DNA from: Cantharellus purpuraceus
Taxonomy: Eukaryota; Basidiomycota; Agaricomycetes; Cantharellales; Hydnaceae
Assembly: GCA_025174535.1 (NCBI GenBank)
Contig: JALBUN010000002.1
Location: 1 to 64,000 of the forward strand
Length of the DNA: 64,000 nucleotides
Reading direction: 5' to 3'
Below, piece after piece: positions 1-10,921 of the stretch. The notes beneath the pieces were generated by a model. It worked only from the letters and a program-made list of their open reading frames with translations, did no database searches and was not told the DNA's origin. A program made the position numbers and the translations under genes. Positions within the stretch are counted from its first letter, which is position 1; each line of letters opens with the position of its first letter.

Positions 1-447
1 AGTACAAATACTTACTGCGAACGCATGGCACGAGCATCTATATACCGGACCTGCTTTGATGACATAAGACTAGAGATGCACATAGTCGCTCGCTTTGTCC
101 ACTCCAGGTTGGCTTATATCGTCGGGCAGGGCAAAGGCCGTGTTGGACTACTCATCGATCCAGCGAGAGACTCGGAGGGATCAGCTTGGAGTGTTGTTTC
201 CTACAGCAGTCCCCCAAGGAGGCAATAGTGGCAACGTAGAGCATGGAACATGTTACGATAGAGTGGTAGTGACGTGTGGCGGAAAGACTAGAACAATTCA
301 ACATTGTAGAGGAAAACATGTCAACGCAGCCGGAGGTATCACGCATCAGTCGTGTGCGGAACATTTGTACAAGTTTGTGTGTACATAAGCGACAAATAAA
401 AGTCATGAGTTACACGGGTTCACTTCCCACTGCCAGAGTCGCGCACA
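1..447. other. Left-edge stretch with no gene recognised
   Basis: Only short ORFs (under 100 codons) occur on either strand and none resembles a known domain or splices into one. The right part must hold the promoter and 5' UTR of the S28 peptidase that starts at 448. No repeat or RNA gene is visible. Confidence 0.5.
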
Positions 448-2588
448 ATGCTTGTCCCACTGGTGTTTACCGCTCTGCCCATTGTCCACGCTCTTTCCCC
501 CCATGTATTCCCACTGCTCGGTCCGCAAGCGGTAAAGCTTTGGAAACTTGAGCAGCGGTGAGACGCGTCTCAAGTACGACGCGTATTTTCTGTCTGATTA
601 AGTCCACCAAGCTTGCAGTCAGATGCCGGGACGAATAAACTAGCAGCTACAGCACCACTGCCTTATGGCATTGTTGCCGGCACATTTACTCAGCCGCTCG
701 ATCATTTCGATAAAGAGAACACCTTCACGTTCGAGCAACGATACTGGGTTAATGCGCAGTATTATGAACCTGGAGGACCCGTTATTCTTCTGGATGGTGG
801 GGAAACTTCTGGAGTGGATCGACTCCCATATCTTAGCACGGGTATAGCTGCAAAGCTTGCGAACGCTACCGGAGGTCTTGGGTTAGTGCTGGAGCATCGA
901 TACTATGGGGACTCAGTTCCTGTGGTCAATTTCTCCACCGACGCTTTGAGGTGGCTCACTAACGAGCAGGCTTTGGCTGACTCGGCGAACTTCATGGCTA
1001 AGATTAATTTCACTGCGACGACGGGGATCAAAGGCGACCTCACTGCGCCTCATACACCGTACATATATTATGGAGGGTCGTACGCTGGGGCACGAGCGGC
1101 GCACATGAAGGTCTTGTATCCTGAGCTTACATACGGCGCCATTGCATCGAGTGGTGTTACCCACGCGTCCGTTTCGCTTTGGCAGTACTTTGATGTGGTA
1201 CGGAAAGCAGCTCCCCAATGTTCATCTGTCATCGTGGATGCTATCAAGACAGTCAACGTTGCGCTATCCCGCTCTGATCTTAACACTTCCCTTAAGCGGT
1301 TATTCGGTCTCGAAGGGCTTGCGGACGATGATTTTGCTTCATTGTTAACTGTGAGTGACTTGCAACTGAGCCGTGAGTGAGTGCCACATGGAATAAACTA
1401 GTATATCATATAGGCACCCTTTGGCTGGCAGGGTCATAATTGGGACCCGTCCATAGATTACGATGGATGGACACCATTCTGTGAGGCTATTGCTACGAAG
1501 CCTATTGACCCATCAAAGCAGACCGGTCAGATTGGTAACCTAACTGTGGGTTATGGCATACTGAATTACGCAAATTTTACCCAAAATGTAAGTCTTACTG
1601 TGCTACTCTGCGATTTCCATGGCTCAGAACGACATCCAAGCACTTTTCCAAGCCCTGTTTGCAATCGAACTTGACTATTGCCGACGTAAGTGTCCCCTCA
1701 AGTCATGGCATGAGGTTGACCGTATTCTCAGTGTTTTTCTACGGCAAATGATACAGAATTCCAGGTCGATGACCTATCGCAGACCTGGCGGCTATGGCAA
1801 TTTCAAGGTATGACTGGCGTATTCCTATATATCAAGGAGATCTATTGATGACATACCTAGTTTGCACCACTTGGGGATACTTCATGGTGTGTATGTTATG
1901 TTATTGGTAGCACCAATGACTCAATTGTGGCTTAGGATGCACCACCGCCTAGTATACCCCCGATTGTGGCAAACCCGGTGACTATACCTTATCTGTCAAA
2001 GATTTGTAAGCAGGTGTGTGGCGTTCTACCTTGATAGCGATAATGCAGTTTTAAATACATCAACGAATAGGCTTATCCCCCTGGGAAATTCTTTACAGTT
2101 CCAAAAGAACCAGACGTCGCTTCGGTTAATGCCTTGGGTGATTTCCGCATTGCAGCCGATCGTCTAGCTATTATAGATGGAGAACGTGAGTTGTTAAATC
2201 GCTTACTGGGTCTTCTAGCAGCGTTCATCGAACTTCATGCCAGTTGATCCATGGAGGCCTGCGACGCCCCATAGTACTTATGAAAACCTTCCTCCACGTG
2301 AAGATACTACAACAAGACCCTTTAAGCTTATCCCCGGTAAGATAATCTTATTCCTTCTCCGTGTATTTCAATTATGGAATGAGTGCTATAGGTGGTGTTC
2401 ATCATTGGGACGAGAATGGCTTGGCAAACCCTGCTGATGAGCCGCCTGAGATTCAAGCGATTCACGATGCGGAAATTGAGTTTGTAGCAGCGTGGTTGGA
2501 GGACTTCGAACCTAGGGGAGGTGCTGACGCTGTGCAGGAGGCATGGCTATATGCCCATGACCAAGTAACTGTGTCCCTTAGGCCATAA
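448..2588 (+). CDS. Secreted serine peptidase, family S28 (prolyl peptidase type)
   Basis: Ten-exon gene, about 535 aa: exons 448-531, 619-1350, 1414-1587, 1628-1685, 1757-1807, 1861-1886, 1936-2013, 2071-2185, 2244-2336, 2392-2588; all joins keep frame. The start was chosen because it gives a signal peptide (MLVPLVFTALPIVHA) joined in frame to exon 2. S28 marks: the nucleophile Ser in GGSYAGA (about residue 182), the Asp region DGE.DPWRPAT (about 437-446) and the His in HHWDENG (about 474), giving the Ser-Asp-His order of the family. Several N-x-S/T sites fit secretion. S28 enzymes cut after proline or release tripeptides from extracellular proteins, so a nutritional protease is the likely role. 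The family assignment is firm; exact specificity is not. The second exon could alternatively use a different 5' splice site. Confidence 0.88.
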
Positions 2589-2891
2589 ACCTTGAGTTAT
2601 TGATTTCTTGGTTCTGGCATGCTGAGCCACTGAATTTGAGGTCACAACGTACTCTATTGAATGCTTTCATCTCGAAAGGTGATTATCGGCGCTGAGATCT
2701 GAGATCTGAGATCTGGAGCCAAGTTCGACGTATCAGTCACGTGATCAACCCTCTACCGATACCCCGGCGAATTACGACTTACACCGTCCGACCGATCGCC
2801 GTTGCCTCTGCGCGCTGGTACGTTTATCACACCTGCTCAGTCTCGTCGAAATCTTGGAAGTCTCAATTATATCCCCAGTCTGACTTGGGCT

Positions 2892-4401
2892 ATGAATTCT
2901 ATGTTGGGAAAAGTCACTACGTTTGGGTACGACCTCATAGACAAAGGTGCAATACCCGACTGGATTCTCCGCCCGGCTGTTCGTTATCTTTGCCAAGTCC
3001 GACTCTCTTCTTTGCCGCTGCCTGAATCTTCCTACACATCGCACGCGTATTATAAATCTTCCTTTGTTTCAGCTCTCAAAAGTTTTTCGTCGATAACCGC
3101 GCCAGGATCCACAAGCAAAGCCAATAATCAGCACTACGAAGTCAGCACTGCGTTTATTCTGAGCTGTCTTGGACCTCGTGCGAAATATTCAGCGTGCTTG
3201 TGGGAGAGGGATGGACCTGGGAATACAGTGAAGACCCTAGCTGAGGCAGAAGAGGCCATGATGGACCTTTATTGTGCCAGAGCTTCCCTGAGTGACGGAA
3301 TGGATGTGTTGGACCTTGGATGTGGTTAGTGATTGATCGCGAGTGCACGGAAAATGGACAACTTATTTCTGAAACCTTCATAGGCTGGGGAAGCCTTTCA
3401 TTGTATTTAGCAGAAGTAAAGCATGCCATTGCTCCATATATCAGCGCCTCATTTCTTCCAGAAATATCCCAATTCCCGTATTACAGGCCTTTCCAATTCG
3501 GCAACACAGAAAGCCCACATTGACGCCGTAGCAAAAGAGAAGAACTTGCACAATCTTGAGGTGCATCAAAACGCATCTATCATGATGCAAACCACTGACC
3601 TGATAACTGACTCAGGTTATTACTGCAGACGTCAACTCGCATGAATTTGATAGTCGACCGCGATTCGACAGAATTCTGTCAATCGAAGTAAGTTCCACTT
3701 GTCCGTTCTCACCTCTTGTTAACATGCCTCTTCCAGATGTTCGAACATATGAAGAATTATGAACTTCTCTTGCACAAGGTCTCCACCTGGTTAAAGGCTC
3801 CTTCTGAAACACAGGATGGATCTGATGCATTACTTTTCATACACATCTTCTGTCATAGAACCACTCCTTATCATTTTGATGACGACGACTCTTGGATGGC
3901 ACGAACATTTTTCTCGGGTAAGGGAGTATATTTGTGCCGTAGTTTCAAGGCACTGATAGAACTCACTCGAACAGGAGGGACCATGCCCTCGCACGACCTT
4001 CTGCTTCACTTCCAGTCTGATGCAACGTTACTAAAGAGCTGGTGGCTTGATGGAAAGCACTATGCTCGGACCCTTGAGGCATGGCTTCAACTTCAAGACA
4101 AACATGCGAAACAGGGATTAGCAGAGCTTGAGCGGGATGCAGATGCCAAAGGTATGGGGAAAAAAGAAGGTCGTAAAGCCTTTTATAGGTGGGTAAAGCT
4201 TTCAAGTCTTGATAACTGTCCACATCCTTCTCACGACTTTTCCAGATTCCGGCTATTCTTCCTCGCTTGCGCAGAGTTTTTTGCTCTAAATGGCGGCGAG
4301 GAGTAAGTTTCATAGTATCCTTTTGAAGGGATTAGCTTTAGTAAAACCATTATCCTTGCAGATGGGGGATCGGACAGTACCTGCTCAAGCGAAAATCCTA
4401 A
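2892..4401 (+). CDS. SAM-dependent methyltransferase, CFA-synthase/coclaurine N-methyltransferase-like
   Basis: Eight exons (2892-3324, 3384-3415, 3462-3560, 3616-3687, 3737-3917, 3975-4188, 4246-4302, 4362-4401) give a 375-aa protein in frame. The Rossmann SAM-binding motif I is split by an intron: VLDLGCG|WGSLSLYLAE (about residues 138-154), followed by the acidic strand region RITGLSNS and the FDRILSIEMFEHM segment typical of the cyclopropane-fatty-acid synthase superfamily. The N-terminal DKGAIPDWILRPAVRYL segment matches the lead-in of fungal members. The C-terminus ends in EWGIGQYLLKRKS. Members methylate lipids or small amines; the substrate here is unknown. The first ATG in the frame (2892) was taken as the start; the frame is open upstream, so an upstream exon is possible. 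It converges on the ELL gene with only 154 bp between stops. Confidence 0.85.
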
Positions 4402-4555
4402 TCTGTGATTTAGTAAGAGAATACATGCATTGCAGTTACACAGCTGAGTAGTTGGAAAGGATATCGCTGGGATATACGAATAATACAGAACATGTGATAT
4501 AGGATATAAGGTGGAGGATAATATAAAATACGCATTTAAACGAAGTAGCCGATGT

Positions 4556-6913
4556 CTAGAAAGTACTCGCGTGCGCATGCAGGATCCGCTGAAGCTCGTC
4601 TCGTAGTCGGTCATGCTCTCCGCGCAGCTGCACCAACTCATCCGTCTCCATCACCTCGATGTCATCGTCAGTATCAGGATCTGCAGCGAGTAATGTTTCG
4701 ACCTTGGCGAGCTGCTCGTAGATCTTGGACGTGACTCCCATGTAACGAGCATAGCACATATGATATCGTCGTCGTAGGGCGTCTTTGTCGGTAGGGAGCA
4801 CGGGAGATGGCGCAGGCGCTCGGGATGGCCCAGACTTTGAGGTCTGAGAAGCGAGTTTCGATGAAGGTGGATGTGAGGCCGGCTTTGGCTTCGAAACAGC
4901 TGAAACCGGGGCACACGCAGATGTGGGCGGCTTCTTTGGCTCCTCTTCCTCTTCGTCGGAGGAAAAGGAAGGAGTAGCTCGTCGACCACGTTTGCCACTC
5001 GACCGACGTTTCTCGCGCTCACGTTCCGACAAGCGTTCGGTATCTTGCTCTCTCTCTTCCAGTCTCTGGGGCTTGCTGCCAGCAGCAACAGACTTTGATG
5101 AAGACGTACCCGCGCTAACTCTCGAGATAGCAACGTCCTTGCCCAATTTCGGCGGTACACTCTCTTCTTTAACAGGCACTCTGACCTGCTCCTTGATGTT
5201 CTTCTTCATGGCAGGGTCACGGCTTCCACTCTGAGTGCCAGAGATTCGTGGTTTGATAGATTCTCCAATGCCGATAGTTCTGCGTCTCTTGGCATCTGGT
5301 TCCACGACCACCTCGCCTTCCTCCATTTCCGAAGTCCCATCTGTGTCGACGTCAGGATGCTTTCTCTTGCTGATGCCCTCGTCATGTACACGAACAGACT
5401 TTGTAGGAGGTGACAACTCCCTCCTGACCTTTCCCACCAACGTCCGAGCTTTGGTACTCGGAGGTATCACTTCTTCCTCTTGCTTCTTCTTTTTCGGAAT
5501 CCGCGCGGCGGGTATAGAGCTGATACTTGAGGAAGCAGAGTTTGCCTTTTCCTTTTCCTTTGCATCGGCCGCGAGGACCTTGCGCACCTTCGCTTCAACC
5601 TCATCCCCTTGATCTTTCTTGGATTTAGCCTTGGCGGTTGCCGTCTTTGACTTCGTGACGCCACCACTCGCTACGCCTCCTCCTTTGGTACTCGGCTTCT
5701 TCTCCTTAGGAAACATCCCACCTCTAAATTCTGTATTCTTCAAAACTGTCGCTCCAGAAGCAACTGCCTTCGCCTTACCCTTTACTGGTGGGGGCAAAGC
5801 ACCGAGATCCGAAGTTTGAGTCACGAAATGTTCCCATAATGGATCTGTAGACGGTAGATTCATCAGACCGAAAGCTAGTCGGCCTTTACGAGCCATGCGA
5901 ATTCGTTGGTCGGGTGTGAGGTCCGGCCACTCGTAGGGCCGAACTTGCTCCCACGAACGCGACTGAAGCTCCCACTTCACAGGGCCTTGCGGCCCTTTCT
6001 TGGGGGGCTGGATCTCCTGGGCCACAGCAGTCAATGCGTCCTCAATCTCGCGCACAGTTTCGGGGCTCGGACTGCGGCCCCCTACATCTAAAAGAACCTG
6101 CTGGGTAGTTCGGGGATCAAGAGCCAGAAGATGGGTGAGGCGGGCACGAAGAGAAGTTAGGTCGGGTCTCTTTGGAGTGGCAGAACTAGATGATGGTGAA
6201 ACGATTGAAGCGCTAACTGATCGGGGGGAAGGAGTGGGTTTACTGGCGGATGTTGGTGGCTTAGGCCGGGGAACAGCGGGGGAGGATGCAACAGAGGTAG
6301 ATGTTCGACTAGTTGTGGCGGGAATTGACGAGCGATTTGCAGTGGCTTGTGCGGAGACTCTATTTGACATTGCCTTCTTAGCAAGAGTCGACACCCCGGA
6401 TCCAGACCTGTTCTTCTTCGTGCTGGTTATAGCTGGGGGGTTGTCGAGGACAACAATGGTTCGTTCATTGCGCTTGGAATGTTCAGCCTCGGTGGCTTTG
6501 CGAACATTGTCAGCCACGTCCTGATCGAAGTCTCGAAATATGCTAAGTTTTCCAATTACATTCCCAGAGAAAGATATGGGCGCTAAGGGTTTTGAAACTG
6601 TGGGACTCCGTTGGCAAATCTCGCGAGTGCCATCTTCCTTGTAGCGGGTGAAGGGGGTAGCGATGTCACCAATGTATATTTTCTATGAGGATATGGGTAA
6701 GGATTATGAGTCCAAGAGAGACATGCGCACGTTTTCGTCAAAATCGATTTCAAGAGGATACGAGGTGGAGCCTAACTCTCGAAGAGCAGACTGCCTGGCA
6801 AACATTGCCTCTACCTGCTTTTGAGTGAGTGTCATTGAAAGAGCCAACTTCTTCTCCGCGCCCAGAGAGGGCACGCCTCTGAATGCGACTGAGTCCTTGA
6901 TTGGGAGTGGCAT
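4556..6913 (-). CDS. RNA polymerase II elongation factor ELL-like
   Basis: Two exons (6913-6731 and 6682-4556) joined by a 48-bp intron give about 769 aa. The N-terminal part (MPLP...KIYIGDIATPFTRY...GKLSIFRDFDQDVADNVR) and ERTIVVLDNPP match the fungal ELL N-terminal domain as I know it. LRARLTHLLALDPRTTQQ with the following block ending SWEQVRPYEWPDLTPDQR looks like the ELL winged-helix region. A long basic, Ser/Lys-rich low-complexity middle follows (KKKK, EEEE tracts). The last about 80 residues (RRRYHMCYARYMGVTSKIYEQL ... LRDELQRIL) form a helical region like the occludin/ELL C-terminal domain. ELL raises the elongation rate of Pol II, usually with EAF. Assignment rests on domain order; the linker is too divergent to help. 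Confidence 0.72.
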
Positions 6914-7461
6914 TGAGGAAGATGGTGGTACGTGAAAGAGCTGGCGGAAGAAGACGCGCGCCCATAGGTCACGGATTTGATCCCGCCTTTCCTTTGTTTC
7001 CTAAAACAGCCTCAAATGGGATTACGTAACCATGAGCACTTATCCCGAAGCCCCCAGGTGAGGTGCACAGGCATCCTCAAGAACTTGCTATTTTCATTCA
7101 TATCATAATTTGTGTACTAGCAATATGGTACAATTTTGCCGATTTTTTTTCTGTTTGGAGCATGTCACATGTATATAGCTTATCGGAGAACCCATCTCAC
7201 AGCAACCTGAAGAAATGAGATTGCTCCAATTTTGTCATACATTGACCTTTAATTCAGTCGTAAACGATGCGGTAGCACGCATCTTGATGGTATGACCCTT
7301 GGGTGGGTATGTATCCCTGTATCAGACTTGGTCGGACCGTGACCTTTGCTTTTCTTTCAAGAGTCACTTAGCCTCAAGTTGGCAACAGTACATGCATGTG
7401 TCCTTCATCAACGCGATACAAAGCGGTCACAACACAATACTAAAGAAACACTATGAATACT
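6914..7461. other. Intergenic stretch between ELL and the DUF262 gene
   Basis: About 550 bp holding the ELL promoter (right of 6913) and the 3' region of the DUF262 gene. It is locally AT-rich (7085-7170) with a short T run at 7143-7150. No gene, repeat or RNA is evident. Confidence 0.5.
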
Positions 7462-9436
7462 CTAAGCCACAAAAGGAACTCCATTCGACGTCTGCTCCTG
7501 CTTGAAACGCGATCTTGGAGTGCGTGGAGCACGACGAGGGGTCTCATCTGCACCGTTGTCGCGCTTCCGTTTTTGTACAATTTTCTTCTTAGGAGGGGAA
7601 TCATCATCATCCTCCGCTCCAGGTGCTTCCCACCCTTCAAATGGATCTGGGGACTCTGTCTTGACCCCCTCCACAAACTGCCACATTGTCTTCATGACAC
7701 GGTCGTTGGACCGGACATCCTTATGTTCTTCACGTGTGTATTTCCGCAAGGCAAGCACTGCCTCGGCGCGGTCTTCCCAGGAAGAACCCCTCAACTTTGC
7801 GAGTAGTATACCTGCAAATGCATGATCTGGTTATCGGTTAGATCTCAGTCACGATAATACCTACCTATGAAAACAAATTCAACCGGAGCCACACGTTTCT
7901 CAATGCGCGTGAACCCTTGCTGGTACTCTTCCTGGGTGGCTAAAAGTACCTTGTAGTTAGCCCCAGTGTCCCAAGGCAAGAGACACACCTATATACAGAA
8001 AACTTTGAAGTATAGAGGCAACCTGGTTTTTGAATTTGTTGCTCGGCTTCTCTCCTGCCATGAGCCATCTTTCGATCTTTGTTAGAGATGGAAAAGCATA
8101 ATTGGGGAGGTGCCAGCCTAACAACAGCCTTATCATAATTACGCGATTACACAAGTTCGGGGGTCTGTATGTGACGTACAGCAGTAACACAGTTGTGCAA
8201 CTCCTTGAAAGTCTCGCCCTTGGTCATATTAGAATTGGGAATCACCCATGAGGTATAGGTCACAATACCTCTTGTTATATCCCATTTGATATGATCAGTC
8301 AAACCACCATTTGCATTAACATACATCGCCTGTAGATGCGATACCCATTGTGCCAGTGGTGATGGTATAGCTTGCAGCTTTTCAGCGGCCGTCAATGACA
8401 TCCCTAAAAGTTCCGTGGATCTCCAGTCAAACGGTTTGATTTAATATAATAACCCACCTAATTGAACCCTTTGAAAGATGCTGAGACGTTGAGTGAGCAA
8501 GACAAGTACAACTATGCCTAGACTATTGTATCGCACTCTCGTTCTGTCCCAGGAACAAGGCCACTATACTCCACTGCATGATGCGAGTCGGTCAATAAAT
8601 ATGTATTGTGAGAATAAACCTCACCGCATGTTAATTGTTTGCGCTGAAATTGCTTTTTGTACGGTTCGGGCAATTCCAATCGCGATTTTGATTGTGTCTC
8701 GGAGCGAGTATACCAATACTTTTTCTTCAGCTTCGCTTTCAATACTCGCCTTTTGATCCTGAAATGGAACGCACCTTTGTAACTGGATCCCGATCTGAAA
8801 AAATACCAGGTTAATAATATAGCACCAAGCCAGAAACAATTTTAATACGTGGAATCTATACAACATACGAGTGGTATCAGTGTCATCCAAGACTTAAAAA
8901 TATTACATACTTGTCCTAACATACATGTCAGGACAATATGCATAACTAGGAGAATCATAGATATACACACCATCCATAAATTTTGATATTGAAGTGAGAC
9001 GCTGCTTCCCATCCACACACACACGACTCTCGTCGCCGTCTTCATTCTTCTGCAAGGCGAAAATAACGGGTGGTATGTAGAAGTTTCTGAAGATCGAGTC
9101 AATCAACCCGATTTGCTTGGATTCAGGCCACACAATATCTTTTGAAACATATGAATGCCATCGTTTAGTCACGGAATAGAAAGTCTTCTTGACCTCTCTG
9201 GTACGGGGGGTTCAATTCAATGATCCCCTGATGTATGAAAGCTACTAGTGCATTAAATTGTATAGGCTCGCCAAATATATCGGGGACTCACCATGCAAGT
9301 CTGCTGTAGACATTTGTTTTGCATGCGGGGGCGGGAGAGGGTCACGAATGCGAAAACCGCTGCTTTGACCCTCATCATCATCCAGCTCCGGATCATACTC
9401 GTCGTCGCTCAATTGATCGATATCAGACATTGCCAT
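7462..9436 (-). CDS. DUF262 (GmrSD/ParB-like N-terminal) domain protein
   Basis: Many-exon gene read from ATG 9436 (MAMSDIDQLSDDEYDPELDD) to the stop at 7462. Early exons 9436-9292, 9241-9194 and from 9138 join to FIHQGIIELNPPYQRDIVWP-ESKQIGLIDSIFRNFYIPPVIFA, followed by CVDGKQRLTSISKFMDG: the hallmark of DUF262, whose DGQQR-like motif is conserved in GmrSD-type nucleases. Further exons give KKYWYTRSE, VEYSGLVPGTERD-IFQRVQLGMSLTAAEKLQA, DITRG-RDFQGVAQLCYCC and FTRIEKRVAPVEFVFIGILLAKLRG. The tail is basic and Lys-rich (PPKKKIVQKRKR), a possible nuclear signal. The exon between about 8920 and 8760 could not be fixed with certainty. Such proteins are common and expanded in Agaricomycetes, but their function there is unknown; a nuclease role is only an analogy with bacterial GmrS/D. 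Confidence 0.8.
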
Positions 9437-9579
9437 GAGAGGATGAGCAGCGAACAGGATCAAGCTAACCGTCGTCACGTGACGAGTATCTCGGTTGGCT
9501 GATGTCAGAGCGCGGATCGGAGTACGGGCTACGCACGGGCCATATGATGAGTAAGGAGGTCTCAGATGTTATAGGGGCT

Positions 9580-9676
9580 CACTATTTGTATATATGTTAG
9601 TAGGGCGTGCCTCACGTTCCTCGCAGAACCAACGCACCGTTATTGAGAATTTATCTTATTAGCCGCTCTCACAGTT
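9580..9676 (+). repeat. Left end repeat of outermost retroelement (R/U5-like)
   Basis: This stretch recurs in the same orientation at 28854-28960 (start ACTATTTGTATATATGTTAG, end GCTCTCACAGTT), with small indels. It lies just left of a + strand gag fragment, as a 5' LTR would. The upstream part of the LTR is absent or degenerate here, so only the common end is annotated. Confidence 0.6.
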
Positions 9677-9748
9677 TGGTTCTGTCCCCCCATTCATATT
9701 GCGCACGTCGAACGCGACGATCTATTCAAGCTCTCATTTATATCGTCT

Positions 9749-10249
9749 TTGCTCCTATGTTTAAGGAGCTGCCTATGTTCAAAGGTAAACCCGACGGGGT
9801 TGATGGGTTTTTGTTTGCAGTCCAGGATGATGGTATCAATTCAAAGAGACACATTTGTGAATGATGAGGAAAGGGTAATGTACATGGGAAGCTACCTATT
9901 GGAACACACACCTAAGGCCTGGCTTACCGGCATGCAAAAGCACTTGATCAGACTTCTTAATGACTTCTCCGCCTTTGTACAGGTGTTCAAGAGCCATTTT
10001 GGTGATCCTGATTACAAGTCTATGGCCCTTCATAAACTGTCTGCACTCCATCAGACAGGCTCTTGTGTGCAGTATGCTGCTTGTTTCTGTGAGATAGTAG
10101 TTGCACTTGACCTTTCTGAGTTCTCTGTGTGAGAGGACTTTTATAAAGGTCTTAAGGATGATGTCAAAGATGCTCTGGTTACTATTGGAAAGCCAACTAT
10201 GCTCAAAGCCTTGGAGAAGAAGGCCATTGAGATTGACAATCACCTCTAT
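9749..10249 (+). pseudogene. Ty3/gypsy gag fragment of the outer element
   Basis: The + strand reads as a retrotransposon gag: the chain around ...TPKAWLTGMQKHL..FSAFVQVFKSHFGDPDYKS and LHQTGSCVQYAA follows the gypsy Retrotrans_gag pattern. A TGA after FSV (10130-10132) breaks it, but the same frame continues EDFYKGLKDDVKDAL and AIEIDNHLY before being cut at 10250 by the inserted chromovirus LTR. Start uncertain. It is a dead fragment with no pol on this strand in the window. Confidence 0.65.
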
Positions 10250-10780
10250 TGTTATGCACTAGGTCTGATTTGTGGTCGGAGATTGGATCGGAGGTTGGGT
10301 CGGAGGTTGGGTTGGAGTCGGAGAGGGAGTTGGGGTACGTCATGGGGTCGGAGCGGACTTGGCTTCAGCTTATGTGCTGCGCCCTCACTAATACCGGTGT
10401 CCAAGATTTCAGAGGCAGTGCGACTTAAAGAGTTAGGATCAGACTTAGGAACTAGGTGTGATTCAATATTTGAACTGGGAATGAAGTCCCCAGTCGGACA
10501 GCAAATACATATTGAAATCTAATAATAATTACTCGGTGATGGGTCTCCAAGGCCGGCGGCCTTATGTGAGTATGTCCGAGTCTGACAGGGACGGATGTCA
10601 GGTTCCTATGGTGATGCTGATGCATCAATCAGAACCGGAGACAGATGGGTGGAATCGGCGGTGACAATCGGACAGGTAAATGGAGATGTAGCGGTTTCCA
10701 AATGGAGTATAGATTTCATATGCTTGGGGATCTGAGGGGATCGGATGGGGATCTGGGCGTTAATGAATATAGTCATAACA
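10250..10780 (-). repeat. 3' LTR of the chromovirus
   Basis: About 531 bp, starting TGTTATGCACTAGGTC and ending AGTCATAACA. It aligns by eye over its whole length to 28070-28578, with blocks such as GGCTTCAGCTTATGTGCTG and GGTGATGCTGATGCATCAAT identical. It lies at the low-coordinate end because the element is on the - strand. Confidence 0.82.
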
Positions 10781-10881
10781 GTATCTCTCCATTTAGGGCC
10801 GAGCCCCTGAGGCCTCATGTCCGTGGATTGAATAGGTGAGATGATTGGGCGCGGTCGGAGTTATACTGGGGGTCTGGAGAC

Positions 10882-10889
10882 ATATAAAA
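10882..10889 (+). promoter_or_regulatory. TATA box in front of the antisense ORF
   Basis: ATATAAAA lies about 33-40 bp upstream of the ATG at 10922 on the + strand, just inside the element next to its 3' LTR. It suggests that the + strand ORF has its own promoter, opposite to the element's genomic transcript. Confidence 0.45.
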
Positions 10890-10921
10890 GGAGGGGCATG
10901 ATTGAGGTCTTATCCTCAATG

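Noticed and set aside
2690..2715. Triple GAGATCT direct repeat between two genes
   Set aside because: Only about 22 bp; likely microsatellite slippage without further structure.
5235..6524. + strand ORFs of 125 and 174 codons
   Set aside because: Shadows of the ELL gene on the other strand; hydrophobic and acidic composition reflects complement of Lys/Ser codons.
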